A model generated the notes under the pieces. The model was given only the letters and a program-made list of their open reading frames with translations. It had not been told where the DNA came from and made no database searches. DNA of 43,915 nucleotides from NCBI GenBank assembly GCA_913043025.1, contig CAJWLM010000024.1:1-43915 (forward strand). Direction: 5' to 3'. The DNA is from an uncultured Rhodospirillaceae bacterium (GTDB lineage Bacteria > Pseudomonadota > Alphaproteobacteria > UBA8366). Position 1 is the first letter of the stretch; each line of letters starts with the position of its first letter. The translations under genes were made by a program, and so were the position numbers. Below are positions 1 through 8,397 of the stretch, in pieces.

Positions 1-1088
1 TCAAGAAACCATTCGGTGGGTATTTCTATACCTAACCCTTTTTGTTTGCATTTTGTGTACACAGCTCCCCCACAGGAAGCAAATTGCAATCCGTTATTAC
101 CTTGGTTCTCATAATAAGTTATTTCCTTATCGTTGCTCCTTCCTGCGACTGTCCCTGCTACTAAGTCTGCAAAAGTTGGCAAGATCTGATGTGCGATGTC
201 GTTTGCTTCTGCGAATGGAACACTTGCGAGTTGTTCGTCATTGCCTGCCACATATCCACCGGTGCCCCCCCCGACAGAATTGAGGAATCCGTTTCCGTCT
301 GCCATTTTTATTTTCTCGTCGCCCTGGCGAATTGCGATATCAAAGTATTTCAAATGCTCTTGCCCTACTTCGAAGTCATTGACGTTGACTACAAACATTC
401 CCGGTTCCAACCACTCAGGGTCAAATGTTGGCACCATACTATCTGTGCAACTGCAGACTATGTCTGCCTCCTTCATGGCTTCCTCGGTGCTTTTAACTGG
501 AATAACTTCTACCCCAGTTTCTTTATGCATTTCATCAGCATATGTTTCACGATTTTTTGGGTCTCGGCTAAATACTTTGACCCTCTTTATGTCTCGCACA
601 CACTTAATCGCTTGTAGATACGTCCGTGCCATTCCTCCTGAACCGATCATACCAATTGTTTCAGCATTCTCACGGCTGAGATATTTTGCGCCTATAGCTG
701 CCCCGCCGCCTACGCGCATGTGTTGCAAAATACCATCATTGATGATTGCTAGTGGTGCTCCATCCCCACTGCTAAATAGATAAACTAAACCACAATATGT
801 TCCAGGTTCTACGCAAAACTTGTTTTGATTGGTAACTTCACCTGCATCATTACGTGGCCAATTCATGATGTCGGATTTGATGCGAGTAGCGAAAAATCCA
901 TTGCATGCTCCCTCTGTTGACCCCCAGCGGTAATAACTATCCTCAAAGTCACAAGGAACATAAACGTCGATACGTGGCCTCATAACCGAGGAGCGCGTTG
1001 CTAATCCCCGAAACGCATTTTCCTGTACATCGATACAGGTCTGCATATCGAGCAACTCTTCGACTATCTTATTATTGATTATCAACAT
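1..1088 (-). CDS. Ornithine cyclodeaminase / mu-crystallin family protein, 3' end cut by window edge
   Basis: Reading the minus strand from an ATG at 1088 gives 362 codons open to the left edge with no stop, so the C-terminus is missing. The protein resembles the ornithine cyclodeaminase/mu-crystallin family: an N-terminal half with the family Lys in ATRIKSD, then a Rossmann segment with GMIGSGGMA (middle of the protein) and late NNGLQFAS, the usual end-of-domain motif. Members are NAD(P)-dependent and act on amino or imino acids (ornithine, alanine, iminosuccinate, ectoine breakdown products), or serve as ketimine reductases; the substrate cannot be chosen here. At about 362 residues it must be close to complete, since the family is 310-380 long. 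It is convergent with nothing visible and its 5' end faces the remnant dioxygenase gene. Confidence 0.85.
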   Translation of the reverse strand, partial: MLIINNKIVEELLDMQTCIDVQENAFRGLATRSSVMRPRIDVYVPCDFEDSYYRWGSTEGACNGFFATRIKSDIMNWPRNDAGEVTNQNKFCVEPGTYCGLVYLFSSGDGAPLAIINDGILQHMRVGGGAAIGAKYLSRENAETIGMIGSGGMARTYLQAIKCVRDIKRVKVFSRDPKNRETYADEMHKETGVEVIPVKSTEEAMKEADIVCSCTDSMVPTFDPEWLEPGMFVVNVNDFEVGQEHLKYFDIAIRQGDEKIKMADGNGFLNSVGGGTGGYVAGNDEQLASVPFAEANDIAHQILPTFADLVAGTVAGRSNDKEITYYENQGNNGLQFASCGGAVYTKCKQKGLGIEIPTEWFL

Positions 1089-1125
1089 ATTTTAACTCTC
1101 TGGTTTAAGTAGAAATTCGCTTAGA

Positions 1126-2070
1126 ATGGTATGTGCTTTGATATGTGATTTACCAAGAAAATGGGAGAAAAAATTAGTAGGCGCGATTAATGTTACGTTG
1201 GTGCCAGGTGGTGTTTGCGCCGTAATAAACGGTGTTAATCTAAACACCCCATTCATAGACAAGGTATTCAGTAGGATCAACAAGGCGTGATTAGCTAATG
1301 GTGCGCTATTCATTCGAGGACAATTCCTTACCGATAAACAAATACTAACTTTTGTAGAAAAATTTCAGAATTTAGAGTTTCCGCCAAGCACGTTATTGTC
1401 CCTCACAAAATTCATTAGCCCCTCCGATAAAATTCCATCGCATATTAATGTTATATCAAATGTAGTCGAAGGTGGCCGACCGATTGGGCAATTGGGTGCC
1501 GGTGAAGCCTCTTGGCATACGGATAGTGCCTTCGTGGAGTAGCCATCTGCAGCAAGTATACCCCATGCTATTGAAATACCGTCAAAGGAAGGCAACACAT
1601 CAGTGGCAAATATGACTAAAGCTTGGGATTCGTTAGACCCCGTCTTGCGTGCCGCCATCAGAGGGAAGAAGGCAAAACACGACTATACCTACACCAGCGT
1701 TGGGGGACGTCGAAAAGACCCTCTGGAGGCACTCGATCCTCGTGAAGCACTCCGACCGGCTTACCCTATTGTGCGAACCCATCCAGAGACCGGGCGGGCG
1801 AGCTTTTATCTTGGTCGGCGGCTTAACTGTGATATTCTGGGGCTCCCTCTAGATGAGAGCGAAAAATTACTGGACCAACTATGGAAGCATGCGGTGAAAC
1901 CAGAATTCACCTACGAGCATGTTTGGCAAGTGGGTGATGTCCTGATGTGGGATAATCGTTGTACGATGCACCGTCGCGAGACTTTTGACAAAAGCGGAAG
2001 GCGGATTATGTATCGAGCTCAGGTCAAGGGTGGGCGCCAGTATTTCGATTGCGAAAAAGCAGGAACATAA
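1126..2070 (+). pseudogene. TauD/TfdA-family 2-oxoglutarate dioxygenase, broken by two in-frame stops
   Basis: A single reading frame from about 1126 to the TAA at 2068-2070 aligns over its whole length with TauD/TfdA Fe(II)/2-oxoglutarate dioxygenases, but is interrupted by TGA at 1288 and TAG at 1540. The N-terminal GVNL and LANGALFIRGQ segments, the metal-binding His-x-Asp in SWHTDSAF (codons at 1516 and 1522), the distal His in CTMHRRETF (codon 1969) and the following Arg-rich 2-oxoglutarate-binding stretch are all present. The TGA sits where relatives usually have Trp (one base from TGG). The intact 3' part could begin at ATG 1603 and give 155 residues, but that piece lacks the first two metal ligands, so it would be inactive. 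The true 5' end is uncertain; no ribosome binding site is visible at 1126. Sequencing error is an alternative explanation for the stops. Confidence 0.8.
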
Positions 2071-2091
2071 AAAAATAAGGGGACTTGAAAC

Positions 2092-3102
2092 ATGCCGGGG
2101 GAAGAAATGCGCGCTATCATATGCTCGCAATGGTGTAATTATAACGACCTCGTATTAACTAAAGTATCTCGACCCTCTTTAGCTAATAGTCAGGCCCGCG
2201 TTCGGATAAGATTTGCTGGAGTGAGTTTTGCTACGACATTGGTTGTAGCAGGTAAATATCAAAGAAAGCCGTCTTTACCCTTTTCCCCTGGCACTGAGAT
2301 CGCCGGAGAGGTGATGGAAGTTGCGGATGGAGTTACCCGCGTTAGACCGGGAGACATTGTTTTTGGGGCCATTGACTGGGGGGGGTACTCAGAGGAAATA
2401 ACAGTTGCCGCAACTAACCTTCACGTGTTGCCTGATGGCTTAGAAATAAAAAAATCAGTAGCGCTAGCTATTTCATACCCGACCGCATACGGAGGCCTCG
2501 TATGGAGGGCCAATTTGAAGAAGAGTCAAACATTGCTCGTTTTAGGAGCAGCTGGTGGCGTAGGTTTAGCTGCGATCGAAATTGGTTGTGTACTAGGGGC
2601 ACAAGTAATCGGGGTTGCGAGCACTAAGGAAAAGCGTAAAGTCGTAGAGGCGCATGGCGGTAAAGCTATTGATGGTGTTGATCTTAAAAAGAAAATAATG
2701 ACATTGACCAATGAAAGAGGTGTGGATGTAATCTTTGATCCTGTCGGGGGAGATAATGCACGCCAAGTACTTAGTTGTTTAGCGCCTGACGGTAGATTAG
2801 TTTCTATAGGCTATGCATCTGGAATTATTCCCAAAGTTGGGTACAATATTCTTCTTGTGAAAAATATTGCCGTCATGGGATTTAATTATGGCGAATATGT
2901 TGGATGGGGTCCCGTTGATAACAGAAATGCCTACACGGCCCGTGTCGACGCTATGCAAAAAAAGCTGTTAGATTGGTGGCAGAGCCAAGCAATAAGCCCA
3001 ACCATCCATGCATGCTTTCAATTGGATGACTTTCGCGACGCGATGGCGGAAGTTATGAAAAGGAGAGCGGTTGGGCGAGTGGTTCTGGAGATTGGCAGGT
3101 AG
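2092..3102 (+). CDS. MDR-family NADPH:quinone oxidoreductase-like protein
   Basis: A 336-residue medium-chain dehydrogenase/reductase without the structural zinc segment, of the quinone oxidoreductase (QOR) type. Visible are the GroES-like N-terminal half with SFATTLVVAGKYQ and PFSPGTEIAGEV, and the nucleotide-binding motif LVLGAAGGVGLAAIEIG near residues 145-160 followed by VIGVASTKEK, which suits NADPH. Relatives reduce quinones or enoyl compounds in the cytosol; some in catabolic clusters are acrylyl-CoA-type reductases. ATG 2092 is chosen because AAGGGGA lies eight to ten bases upstream; ATG 2107 (MRAIICSQW) fits the usual family N-terminus and remains possible. It follows the dioxygenase remnant by 21 bases and so may once have been co-transcribed with it. 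Substrate unknown. Confidence 0.85.
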   Translation: MPGEEMRAIICSQWCNYNDLVLTKVSRPSLANSQARVRIRFAGVSFATTLVVAGKYQRKPSLPFSPGTEIAGEVMEVADGVTRVRPGDIVFGAIDWGGYSEEITVAATNLHVLPDGLEIKKSVALAISYPTAYGGLVWRANLKKSQTLLVLGAAGGVGLAAIEIGCVLGAQVIGVASTKEKRKVVEAHGGKAIDGVDLKKKIMTLTNERGVDVIFDPVGGDNARQVLSCLAPDGRLVSIGYASGIIPKVGYNILLVKNIAVMGFNYGEYVGWGPVDNRNAYTARVDAMQKKLLDWWQSQAISPTIHACFQLDDFRDAMAEVMKRRAVGRVVLEIGR

Positions 3103-3109
3103 AAAATCT

Positions 3110-4306
3110 TTAAAACTGCCGGGCCTCTTGAATTGCTATTGCCAAAAATTTGCACAGTGGAACAGTAAGCAAAACCACTCCGGCGACAACAATCATCGTT
3201 GTTTCAATGTTAGTCCAATCTGCGAGGACCCCGTAGCCAAGCGGAGCAATGATGCCGCAAACAGAGCCCAGTGTGTAGATAAGACCATAGGCACGGGAGT
3301 GCTTTTCTCCCTTGATAAGGTCGGGGACTGTACCGTATATGGCGGAAGAAGTACCATTCAAAAAGACACCGAGGACTGGAAGGAGAAAAAAAGCATAAAG
3401 GCTTGGCATTGCAACAATGGCAAGGATCATCAAGGCTGTGGCGAACTCGGTAAGAGCGATTGTTCGGGTCACGCCAATCCGCTCTGCAATCACACCTACA
3501 GCCATCTTTCCGCACATACCACCGAATACCGTCACCAGAACTGCAAGTGCCGACCACTCTGTTGAGACGCCTTTCTCGATCATTAAAAATGCCGCAAATG
3601 TTAAGAAACCGTTCCTCGTGGTATTGTCCAATGCAGTAATAGCGCCGAGCAACGCAAAACCTTTTGGATGTTTGACCCCCCATCCCGAGGTGCCAGCACC
3701 GGTGGTTTTTGATGATGGTTTTCTTGGCCTGTTACCAATGGCAGACGCTTTGAGAAAGAGCCATATGACGAGCGCAGTCACTAGTGCGATAACACCAAAA
3801 GAGTAAACCGGTGCTTGCCATTTGTAGTTGAGGCTCGCAGTAGCAAAGAGTGTAGTTCCCAAAAACAGAAATTTTCCGATATCGCCAAAAGCGTTGTATG
3901 TACCTAAAGCAGCGCGCTGTCCTTTTTTGGGATAATTGCTTGAAAGAATAGCAGAGGATAATGGATGTTGAAATGCACCCCCACATCCTGCGAAGAAAAT
4001 AAATGTTAATATGGCCCCAAAATTATTTGCTGAACCAAGTCCTAAAAACCCAAAGCCGGCCAGTGCAGTTCCAGCTACTAAGAGCGGTCTTGTTCCTGTG
4101 CGTTCCGACCAAATTCCAACTGGTATTTGAAATGCTGCGGTGGCTGTTTTGTGAACTGCGCGTAAGAGACCAACTTGTGCGAAGGAAAGACCAAATGCAT
4201 CGCGCAATAATGGTAGTAGAGCGTAAAGCATATCTACGAGGCCATCATGCACCACGTGAGCTCCACAGGTAATACGGAGAGCCGATTGTTTTTTACTTTG
4301 AGCCAT
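3110..4306 (-). CDS. Major facilitator superfamily transporter
   Basis: A 398-residue polytopic inner-membrane protein with about twelve hydrophobic segments in two halves separated by a basic, Ser/Thr-rich loop (RPRKPSSKTTGAG) near residue 200. The opening HVVHDGLVDMLYALLPLL and the following FAQVGLLRA recall the fosmidomycin-resistance (Fsr)/MFS_1 branch, which begins with a helix carrying a His/Asp pair. It is convergent with the oxidoreductase gene with only seven bases between stop codons and divergent from the EgtD gene. The cargo is not predictable from sequence: efflux of a small anionic metabolite or uptake are both possible. Confidence 0.82.
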   Translation of the reverse strand: MAQSKKQSALRITCGAHVVHDGLVDMLYALLPLLRDAFGLSFAQVGLLRAVHKTATAAFQIPVGIWSERTGTRPLLVAGTALAGFGFLGLGSANNFGAILTFIFFAGCGGAFQHPLSSAILSSNYPKKGQRAALGTYNAFGDIGKFLFLGTTLFATASLNYKWQAPVYSFGVIALVTALVIWLFLKASAIGNRPRKPSSKTTGAGTSGWGVKHPKGFALLGAITALDNTTRNGFLTFAAFLMIEKGVSTEWSALAVLVTVFGGMCGKMAVGVIAERIGVTRTIALTEFATALMILAIVAMPSLYAFFLLPVLGVFLNGTSSAIYGTVPDLIKGEKHSRAYGLIYTLGSVCGIIAPLGYGVLADWTNIETTMIVVAGVVLLTVPLCKFLAIAIQEARQF

Positions 4307-4452
4307 TTGTTGACTATCTCATGATCAGATCTCCAATACAAACTTGTTGCATCGTTTAAAGAACCTGATTTAATAAAAGAAAATGGTATACAACTCCAAA
4401 AGAAAGCGCTCTGCTTAAAATCTTCCTGGCAAAATAATTTCGGACAATTTCA

Positions 4453-5424
4453 ATGATATCTCTCTCAAATTTTGACTCAGCTGATGGGTCATTCGCTACT
4501 GACAATGATTTTTTAGCAGAAGTTATATTGGGGTTAAGTGGTGCGGTGAAATCGTTACCTTGTAAATATTTTTATGATGAAGTTGGGTCTAAATTATTTG
4601 ATTCAATTTGCGAATCTCCCGAATATTATCCGACACGAACCGAGCTCAAACTGATGAAGGATGTGGCTCCAGAAATAGCTAATGCTATTGGGTCAAATGT
4701 AGATTTAATAGAGTATGGAAGCGGCGCGTCAAAAAAAATTAGGTATGTTCTTGATGCGCTTGAAATGCCGGCATCTTACGTGGCAGTCGATATTTCGCGA
4801 AATTTTCTTATGAAAGCTAGTCGTTCTGTGGCTCAGGATTATCCGGGAATTGCTGTGCATGCAGTGTGTGCAGATTTCACTAAGCCGTTTGACTTGCCAA
4901 AGGGCTTGGGAATTAGGTCACGGCGTTCAGTGGGTTACTTCCCCGGTTCAACAATAGGTAACTTTACTCGCCCTGAAGCAAAAGAGTTTCTTAAGGCATG
5001 TGTCGAAACACTGGGTCCTGGGGGGGGTATGCTTGTTGGCGTAGATCTCAAGAAAGATCCCATGACCTTAGAGGCCGCTTATAATGACGCTGCTGGTGTT
5101 ACCAAGGCTTTCAATCTGAATATTCTATCCCATATAAACCGGGAATTATCGGGAAATTTTGATCTCCAATCTTTTGGTCACGTAGCATTTTATAATAAAG
5201 AATTGGGGCGTATAGAGATGCATCTGGAAAGTTTTAAAAAGCAATCCGTCACGGTAAGCGGCATCGAATTTTGCTTTGGACCAGGCGAACGAATTCATAC
5301 AGAAAGTTCGTATAAATATGATATTGACGAGTTCCAGACGTTAGCATTGAGCGCAGGCTTTGTCCCTTCTAAGGTTTGGACCGATAGCAATAAATTATTT
5401 AGCGTTCACTTCCTTCAAATTTAA
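4453..5424 (+). CDS. egtD: L-histidine N(alpha)-methyltransferase (EgtD-like)
   Basis: A 323-residue SAM-dependent methyltransferase of the EgtD/DUF2260 family, which trimethylates histidine to hercynine, the first step of ergothioneine synthesis. The family signatures are present in order: KYFYDEVGSKLFDSI and PEYYPTRTE near residues 38-60, the SAM-binding LIEYGSGASKK, FPGSTIGNFTR with the histidine-binding Asn, YNDAAGVTKAFNLN, and a C-terminal TESSYKY with the Glu/Ser pair that contacts the substrate. The length equals the usual 320-330. No EgtB (sulfoxide synthase) or EgtE gene is nearby, so either these are elsewhere or hercynine itself is the product. Its stop overlaps the convergent CoA-transferase gene by four bases. 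There is no strong Shine-Dalgarno sequence at ATG 4453. Confidence 0.88.
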   Translation: MISLSNFDSADGSFATDNDFLAEVILGLSGAVKSLPCKYFYDEVGSKLFDSICESPEYYPTRTELKLMKDVAPEIANAIGSNVDLIEYGSGASKKIRYVLDALEMPASYVAVDISRNFLMKASRSVAQDYPGIAVHAVCADFTKPFDLPKGLGIRSRRSVGYFPGSTIGNFTRPEAKEFLKACVETLGPGGGMLVGVDLKKDPMTLEAAYNDAAGVTKAFNLNILSHINRELSGNFDLQSFGHVAFYNKELGRIEMHLESFKKQSVTVSGIEFCFGPGERIHTESSYKYDIDEFQTLALSAGFVPSKVWTDSNKLFSVHFLQI

Positions 5425-6617
5425 ATAATTTTTTCAGAACGTAGCGCTTCTATACGTTTTCTATCGTACCCAAGGTCCTTTAGAATAGTTTCGGTGTCAG
5501 CGCCCAACTCAGGAGCAGGATGTTTAGGGGTAGGCTCGTCAGTATGAAACGGCGCATCGAGAAGGCAGAATGAAGTGCCGTCATTGAGCTTTAATTCCAT
5601 GTGGCGCCCTCGCTCGGTGACAAAAGGGTTATCAATCGCCTGTCCAACGTCAAGAATTGGAGCGGCAGGAACAATACCGGAAAATATATCAAGCCATTCT
5701 TTTGTTGTTTTTGACGATAGCTCGTTGTCGAGCAAGTCTTGAATTTCTCTCTTTCTTGACTCACGATCTTTGAATGTCGCATATCGGCTATCTTTACCCC
5801 ACTCAGGACGTCCAATTTTTTCACACAGTAGCGGCCAAAATTTTTCTTTGTTGCACATGATATAGATCCAGCCATCTTTGGTCGAATATTGAGCGCATGG
5901 TACCAGTGAAGGGTGCCCCGATCGTGGCTCGCGACCTTGTATATGACCTTCATTGAGATACCAGGTGGCGAGGTAACCAAGATTTGAAAGTGCTAAATCA
6001 AAGAGATTAGTATCGATATTCTGACCTTTTCCAGTTGCGCGCGCTGAAACTATTGCAGATACGCATGCAAGTGCCATGGTTTGGCCAGTCATGATGTCAA
6101 CTAATGACAGACCCATTCGAGAAGGTGGAGTTTCAATTTCTCCAGTGAGAGAAAAGTAGCCTGCCTCTGCCTGCATCAGATAATCAAACCCTGGCCAGGA
6201 TTTGCGTGGCCCCGTTCTTCCGTAGGCGGTAAGAAAGGCGCACACAATTTTTGGGTTAACGATCTCCAATGACTCATAAGTAAGCCCAAGTTTGGAGGGT
6301 ACGTCCCCCCGTAAATTAGCGCAAATTGCATCTGAGGTGCGAACTAGATCCCTAAAAATCTCCTGACCAACACTAGCCCCAAGGTCAAGCGTGACACTCT
6401 TCTTATTACGATTAAAAGCCTGGAAAAATTGGCTCGATGCGGTGTTCGATCCATCACCTAAAAAGTAGGGGCCAACGGCTCGCGCCATATCTCCGCCATC
6501 ATGTGGATTTTCCACTTTTATGACCTCTGCTCCAAGATCAGCCAGATATTGCGTGCCACATGGCCCCGCGCCATATTGTTCAACTGTAAGAATACGAGTT
6601 CCTTTGAGCGGCAGCAT
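5421..6617 (-). CDS. CaiB/BaiF family III CoA-transferase
   Basis: A class III CoA-transferase (formyl-CoA transferase/CaiB family), 398 residues when started at ATG 6617. That start gives MLPLKGTRILTVEQYGAGP, the usual family N-terminus, one base after the stop of the upstream dehydrogenase; the frame stays open to 6689 but that extension would overlap the neighbour. The catalytic Asp is at about residue 145 in GFDYLMQAE, and the family segments AFNRNKKSVTLDL and LTAYGRTGP are intact. It moves CoA between carboxylic acids through an aspartyl anhydride in the cytosol. As the last gene of the minus-strand run beginning at 11841 it probably activates the acid that the other enzymes degrade. Itaconate, succinate-type or carnitine-type acids are all used by relatives. 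Confidence 0.88.
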   Translation of the reverse strand: MLPLKGTRILTVEQYGAGPCGTQYLADLGAEVIKVENPHDGGDMARAVGPYFLGDGSNTASSQFFQAFNRNKKSVTLDLGASVGQEIFRDLVRTSDAICANLRGDVPSKLGLTYESLEIVNPKIVCAFLTAYGRTGPRKSWPGFDYLMQAEAGYFSLTGEIETPPSRMGLSLVDIMTGQTMALACVSAIVSARATGKGQNIDTNLFDLALSNLGYLATWYLNEGHIQGREPRSGHPSLVPCAQYSTKDGWIYIMCNKEKFWPLLCEKIGRPEWGKDSRYATFKDRESRKREIQDLLDNELSSKTTKEWLDIFSGIVPAAPILDVGQAIDNPFVTERGRHMELKLNDGTSFCLLDAPFHTDEPTPKHPAPELGADTETILKDLGYDRKRIEALRSEKII

Positions 6618-6618
6618 G

Positions 6619-7764
6619 TTAGATGGGATTTCTTTCAACGAGTTGGCGTGCGATAATGATTTTTTGGAGTTCGTTGGTCCCCTCCCCAATTGTCAACAAT
6701 GGTGCGTCACGATATAGGCGTTCTACCGGGAATTCTTTTGAATAACCGTATCCTCCATGAACTCTCATAGATTCTATTGAACTACTTATGGCAGCTTCAG
6801 TCGCAAAAAGCTTTGCCATACCTGCTTCCATATCACAGCGCTCCTTATTATCAAATGCTTCTGCTGCCCTGTGAACTAAAAGTCGAGCAGCTTCGGTGCG
6901 CGTAGCCATATCTGCTAGCATGAGTTGTATCGCTTGATGTTGGCATATCGGTTTGCCGAAGGTTTCCCTTTGTTGCGAATACTTCACAGCTTCGTCTAAC
7001 GCTGCTTGGCTCACGCCGACACCACGCGCGGCTACGTTTATGCGGCCGAGTTCAAGGCCGCCCATTACCTGTTTAAAACCATTTCCCTCAATGCCCCCAA
7101 TTAGATTTTCTGGTGGAACTCGGCAATTCTCAAAGAATAATTCTGCACTGTCTATACCTTTGTAACCCAATTTTTCGAGTTTGCGAGTTGATTTAAAAGA
7201 TTCCCCTTTTTCAACTATAAAGAGGCTCATTCCTCGATGCCTTGGTTTTGCATTAATATCGGTTTTAACTAGGACAGCGAAACAGTGGCCATGAATTCCG
7301 TTTGAAATCCACATCTTTGTTCCGTTAATAGTGTAGTCATTACCGGTCCTGACAGCACGGGTACGAATGGCTTGTAGGTCGGTTCCACAACTTGGTTCAG
7401 TTAAGGCAAGGCCACCACGTACCTCACCAGAAGCAAATTTTGGAAGCCATTTCTTTTTCTGATCCGCCGTACCAAAACGCTGCACGGCTGAAGCCATAAT
7501 AAGATGCGAGTTAAAAATGCCTGACAATGACATCCAAGTTTTACTCACACGTTCAACGATTTTTGCATATGTGAGGCACGATAGACCCAGTCCTCCATAT
7601 TTTTCCTCTATTATTGCACCAAATAGCCCCAGGTCCGACATCTTACCTACTATCTCTTCCGGCCAGATATCTTCTCTCTCAAGTTTCATAACGTGAGGTT
7701 CTACATCGCGTCTAAGGAAACGGTCGATGGTATCAAGTATTAGGTCATCATGGTTAATCTTCAT
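6619..7764 (-). CDS. Acyl-CoA dehydrogenase with canonical C-terminal catalytic Glu
   Basis: A 381-residue FAD-dependent acyl-CoA dehydrogenase. The flavin/substrate motifs LALTEPSCGTDLQ and MWISNG, the arginine motif QQRETFGKPICQHQAIQ, and the C-terminal HGGYGYSKEFPVERLYRDA are intact. The catalytic base is at the short-chain/glutaryl position, Glu about residue 361 in IGEGTNELQ, while the alternative isovaleryl-type position is Gly (LELGRIN). ATG 7764 is chosen because a GAAGAAAG sequence precedes it; ATG 7782 or TTG 7785 would add a few residues. The start overlaps the upstream MaoC stop by about eleven bases and the stop is one base from the CoA transferase, so translation is likely coupled. 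Substrate unknown; short or branched acyl-CoA is likely. Confidence 0.88.
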   Translation of the reverse strand: MKINHDDLILDTIDRFLRRDVEPHVMKLEREDIWPEEIVGKMSDLGLFGAIIEEKYGGLGLSCLTYAKIVERVSKTWMSLSGIFNSHLIMASAVQRFGTADQKKKWLPKFASGEVRGGLALTEPSCGTDLQAIRTRAVRTGNDYTINGTKMWISNGIHGHCFAVLVKTDINAKPRHRGMSLFIVEKGESFKSTRKLEKLGYKGIDSAELFFENCRVPPENLIGGIEGNGFKQVMGGLELGRINVAARGVGVSQAALDEAVKYSQQRETFGKPICQHQAIQLMLADMATRTEAARLLVHRAAEAFDNKERCDMEAGMAKLFATEAAISSSIESMRVHGGYGYSKEFPVERLYRDAPLLTIGEGTNELQKIIIARQLVERNPI

Positions 7765-8281
7765 ATTTTCTTTCTTCATCATCAACTGTTTGTCCGGCTT
7801 TGGGAACTAATATACTTCTTTTAAATGTCATAAATTCAGTTCCATCCGACTTTAGGCCTAGGGTGCGAATACCTACTATTCCTTGACTTTTACGTGATTC
7901 ACTCTCGCGTTTTTCAAGCACTTCGCTTTCTGCATAGATTGTGTCTCCAACGAAAACTGGTTGGGTGAGATCAATGTCAGTCCAGCCAAGATTGGCAATC
8001 GCTTTTTGGGAAGTGTCTGACACACTCATCCCCACAACTATGGAAAGTGTAAGGCATGAGTTGACAACGATCCTACCGAACTCGCTCTTTGAGGCATATA
8101 CCGTGTCAAAATGCAGCGGATGTGTATTCATGGTAAGAAGCGTGAACCAGCTATTATCTGCCGATGTTATGGTGCGTCCAGGCCGGTGTTCATAAATATC
8201 CCCGACAACGAAATTTTCGTAATACCGTCCGATATCTTCACGGTAACGATTAGGGCCAGTCTGTTTCCGCCTATAACTCAT
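7754..8281 (-). CDS. MaoC-like (R)-specific enoyl-CoA hydratase/dehydratase
   Basis: A 175-residue single hot-dog-fold MaoC-domain protein. The hydratase active-site region is visible as ADNSWFTLLTMNTHPLHFD near residues 40-60, with the Asp and His of the (R)-hydratase motif; the Trp-Phe-Thr form is typical of relatives of mesaconyl-CoA and itaconyl-CoA hydratases. Such enzymes add water to the double bond of an enoyl- or methylene-dicarboxyl-CoA. The start is ATG 8281. It is preceded by a 116-base gap after the twin dehydrogenases, so it may have its own promoter, and is translationally linked to the dehydrogenase downstream. The exact substrate is inferred only from neighbours. Confidence 0.85.
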   Translation of the reverse strand: MSYRRKQTGPNRYREDIGRYYENFVVGDIYEHRPGRTITSADNSWFTLLTMNTHPLHFDTVYASKSEFGRIVVNSCLTLSIVVGMSVSDTSQKAIANLGWTDIDLTQPVFVGDTIYAESEVLEKRESESRKSQGIVGIRTLGLKSDGTEFMTFKRSILVPKAGQTVDDEERKYED

Positions 8282-8397
8282 CCTTAGATTTTATACTTCA
8301 ACCCCCATTAAATGCTATTCAATAACTCGTTGTATTAAGAGAAACATTTATTCGGTTTTTCCTATGTTCATTTCTGATAACGCAATTTTAAAGTCCT

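Noticed and set aside
1092-1313. A 73-codon minus-strand open frame just upstream of the cyclodeaminase gene
   Set aside because: It lies over the N-terminal part of the dioxygenase remnant, which accounts for the coding signal in the plus direction; no family is recognised.
5421-6689. Longer start of the CoA transferase at 6689
   Set aside because: It adds 24 residues unlike the family and overlaps the upstream dehydrogenase; the ATG at 6617 fits the family and the gene junction.
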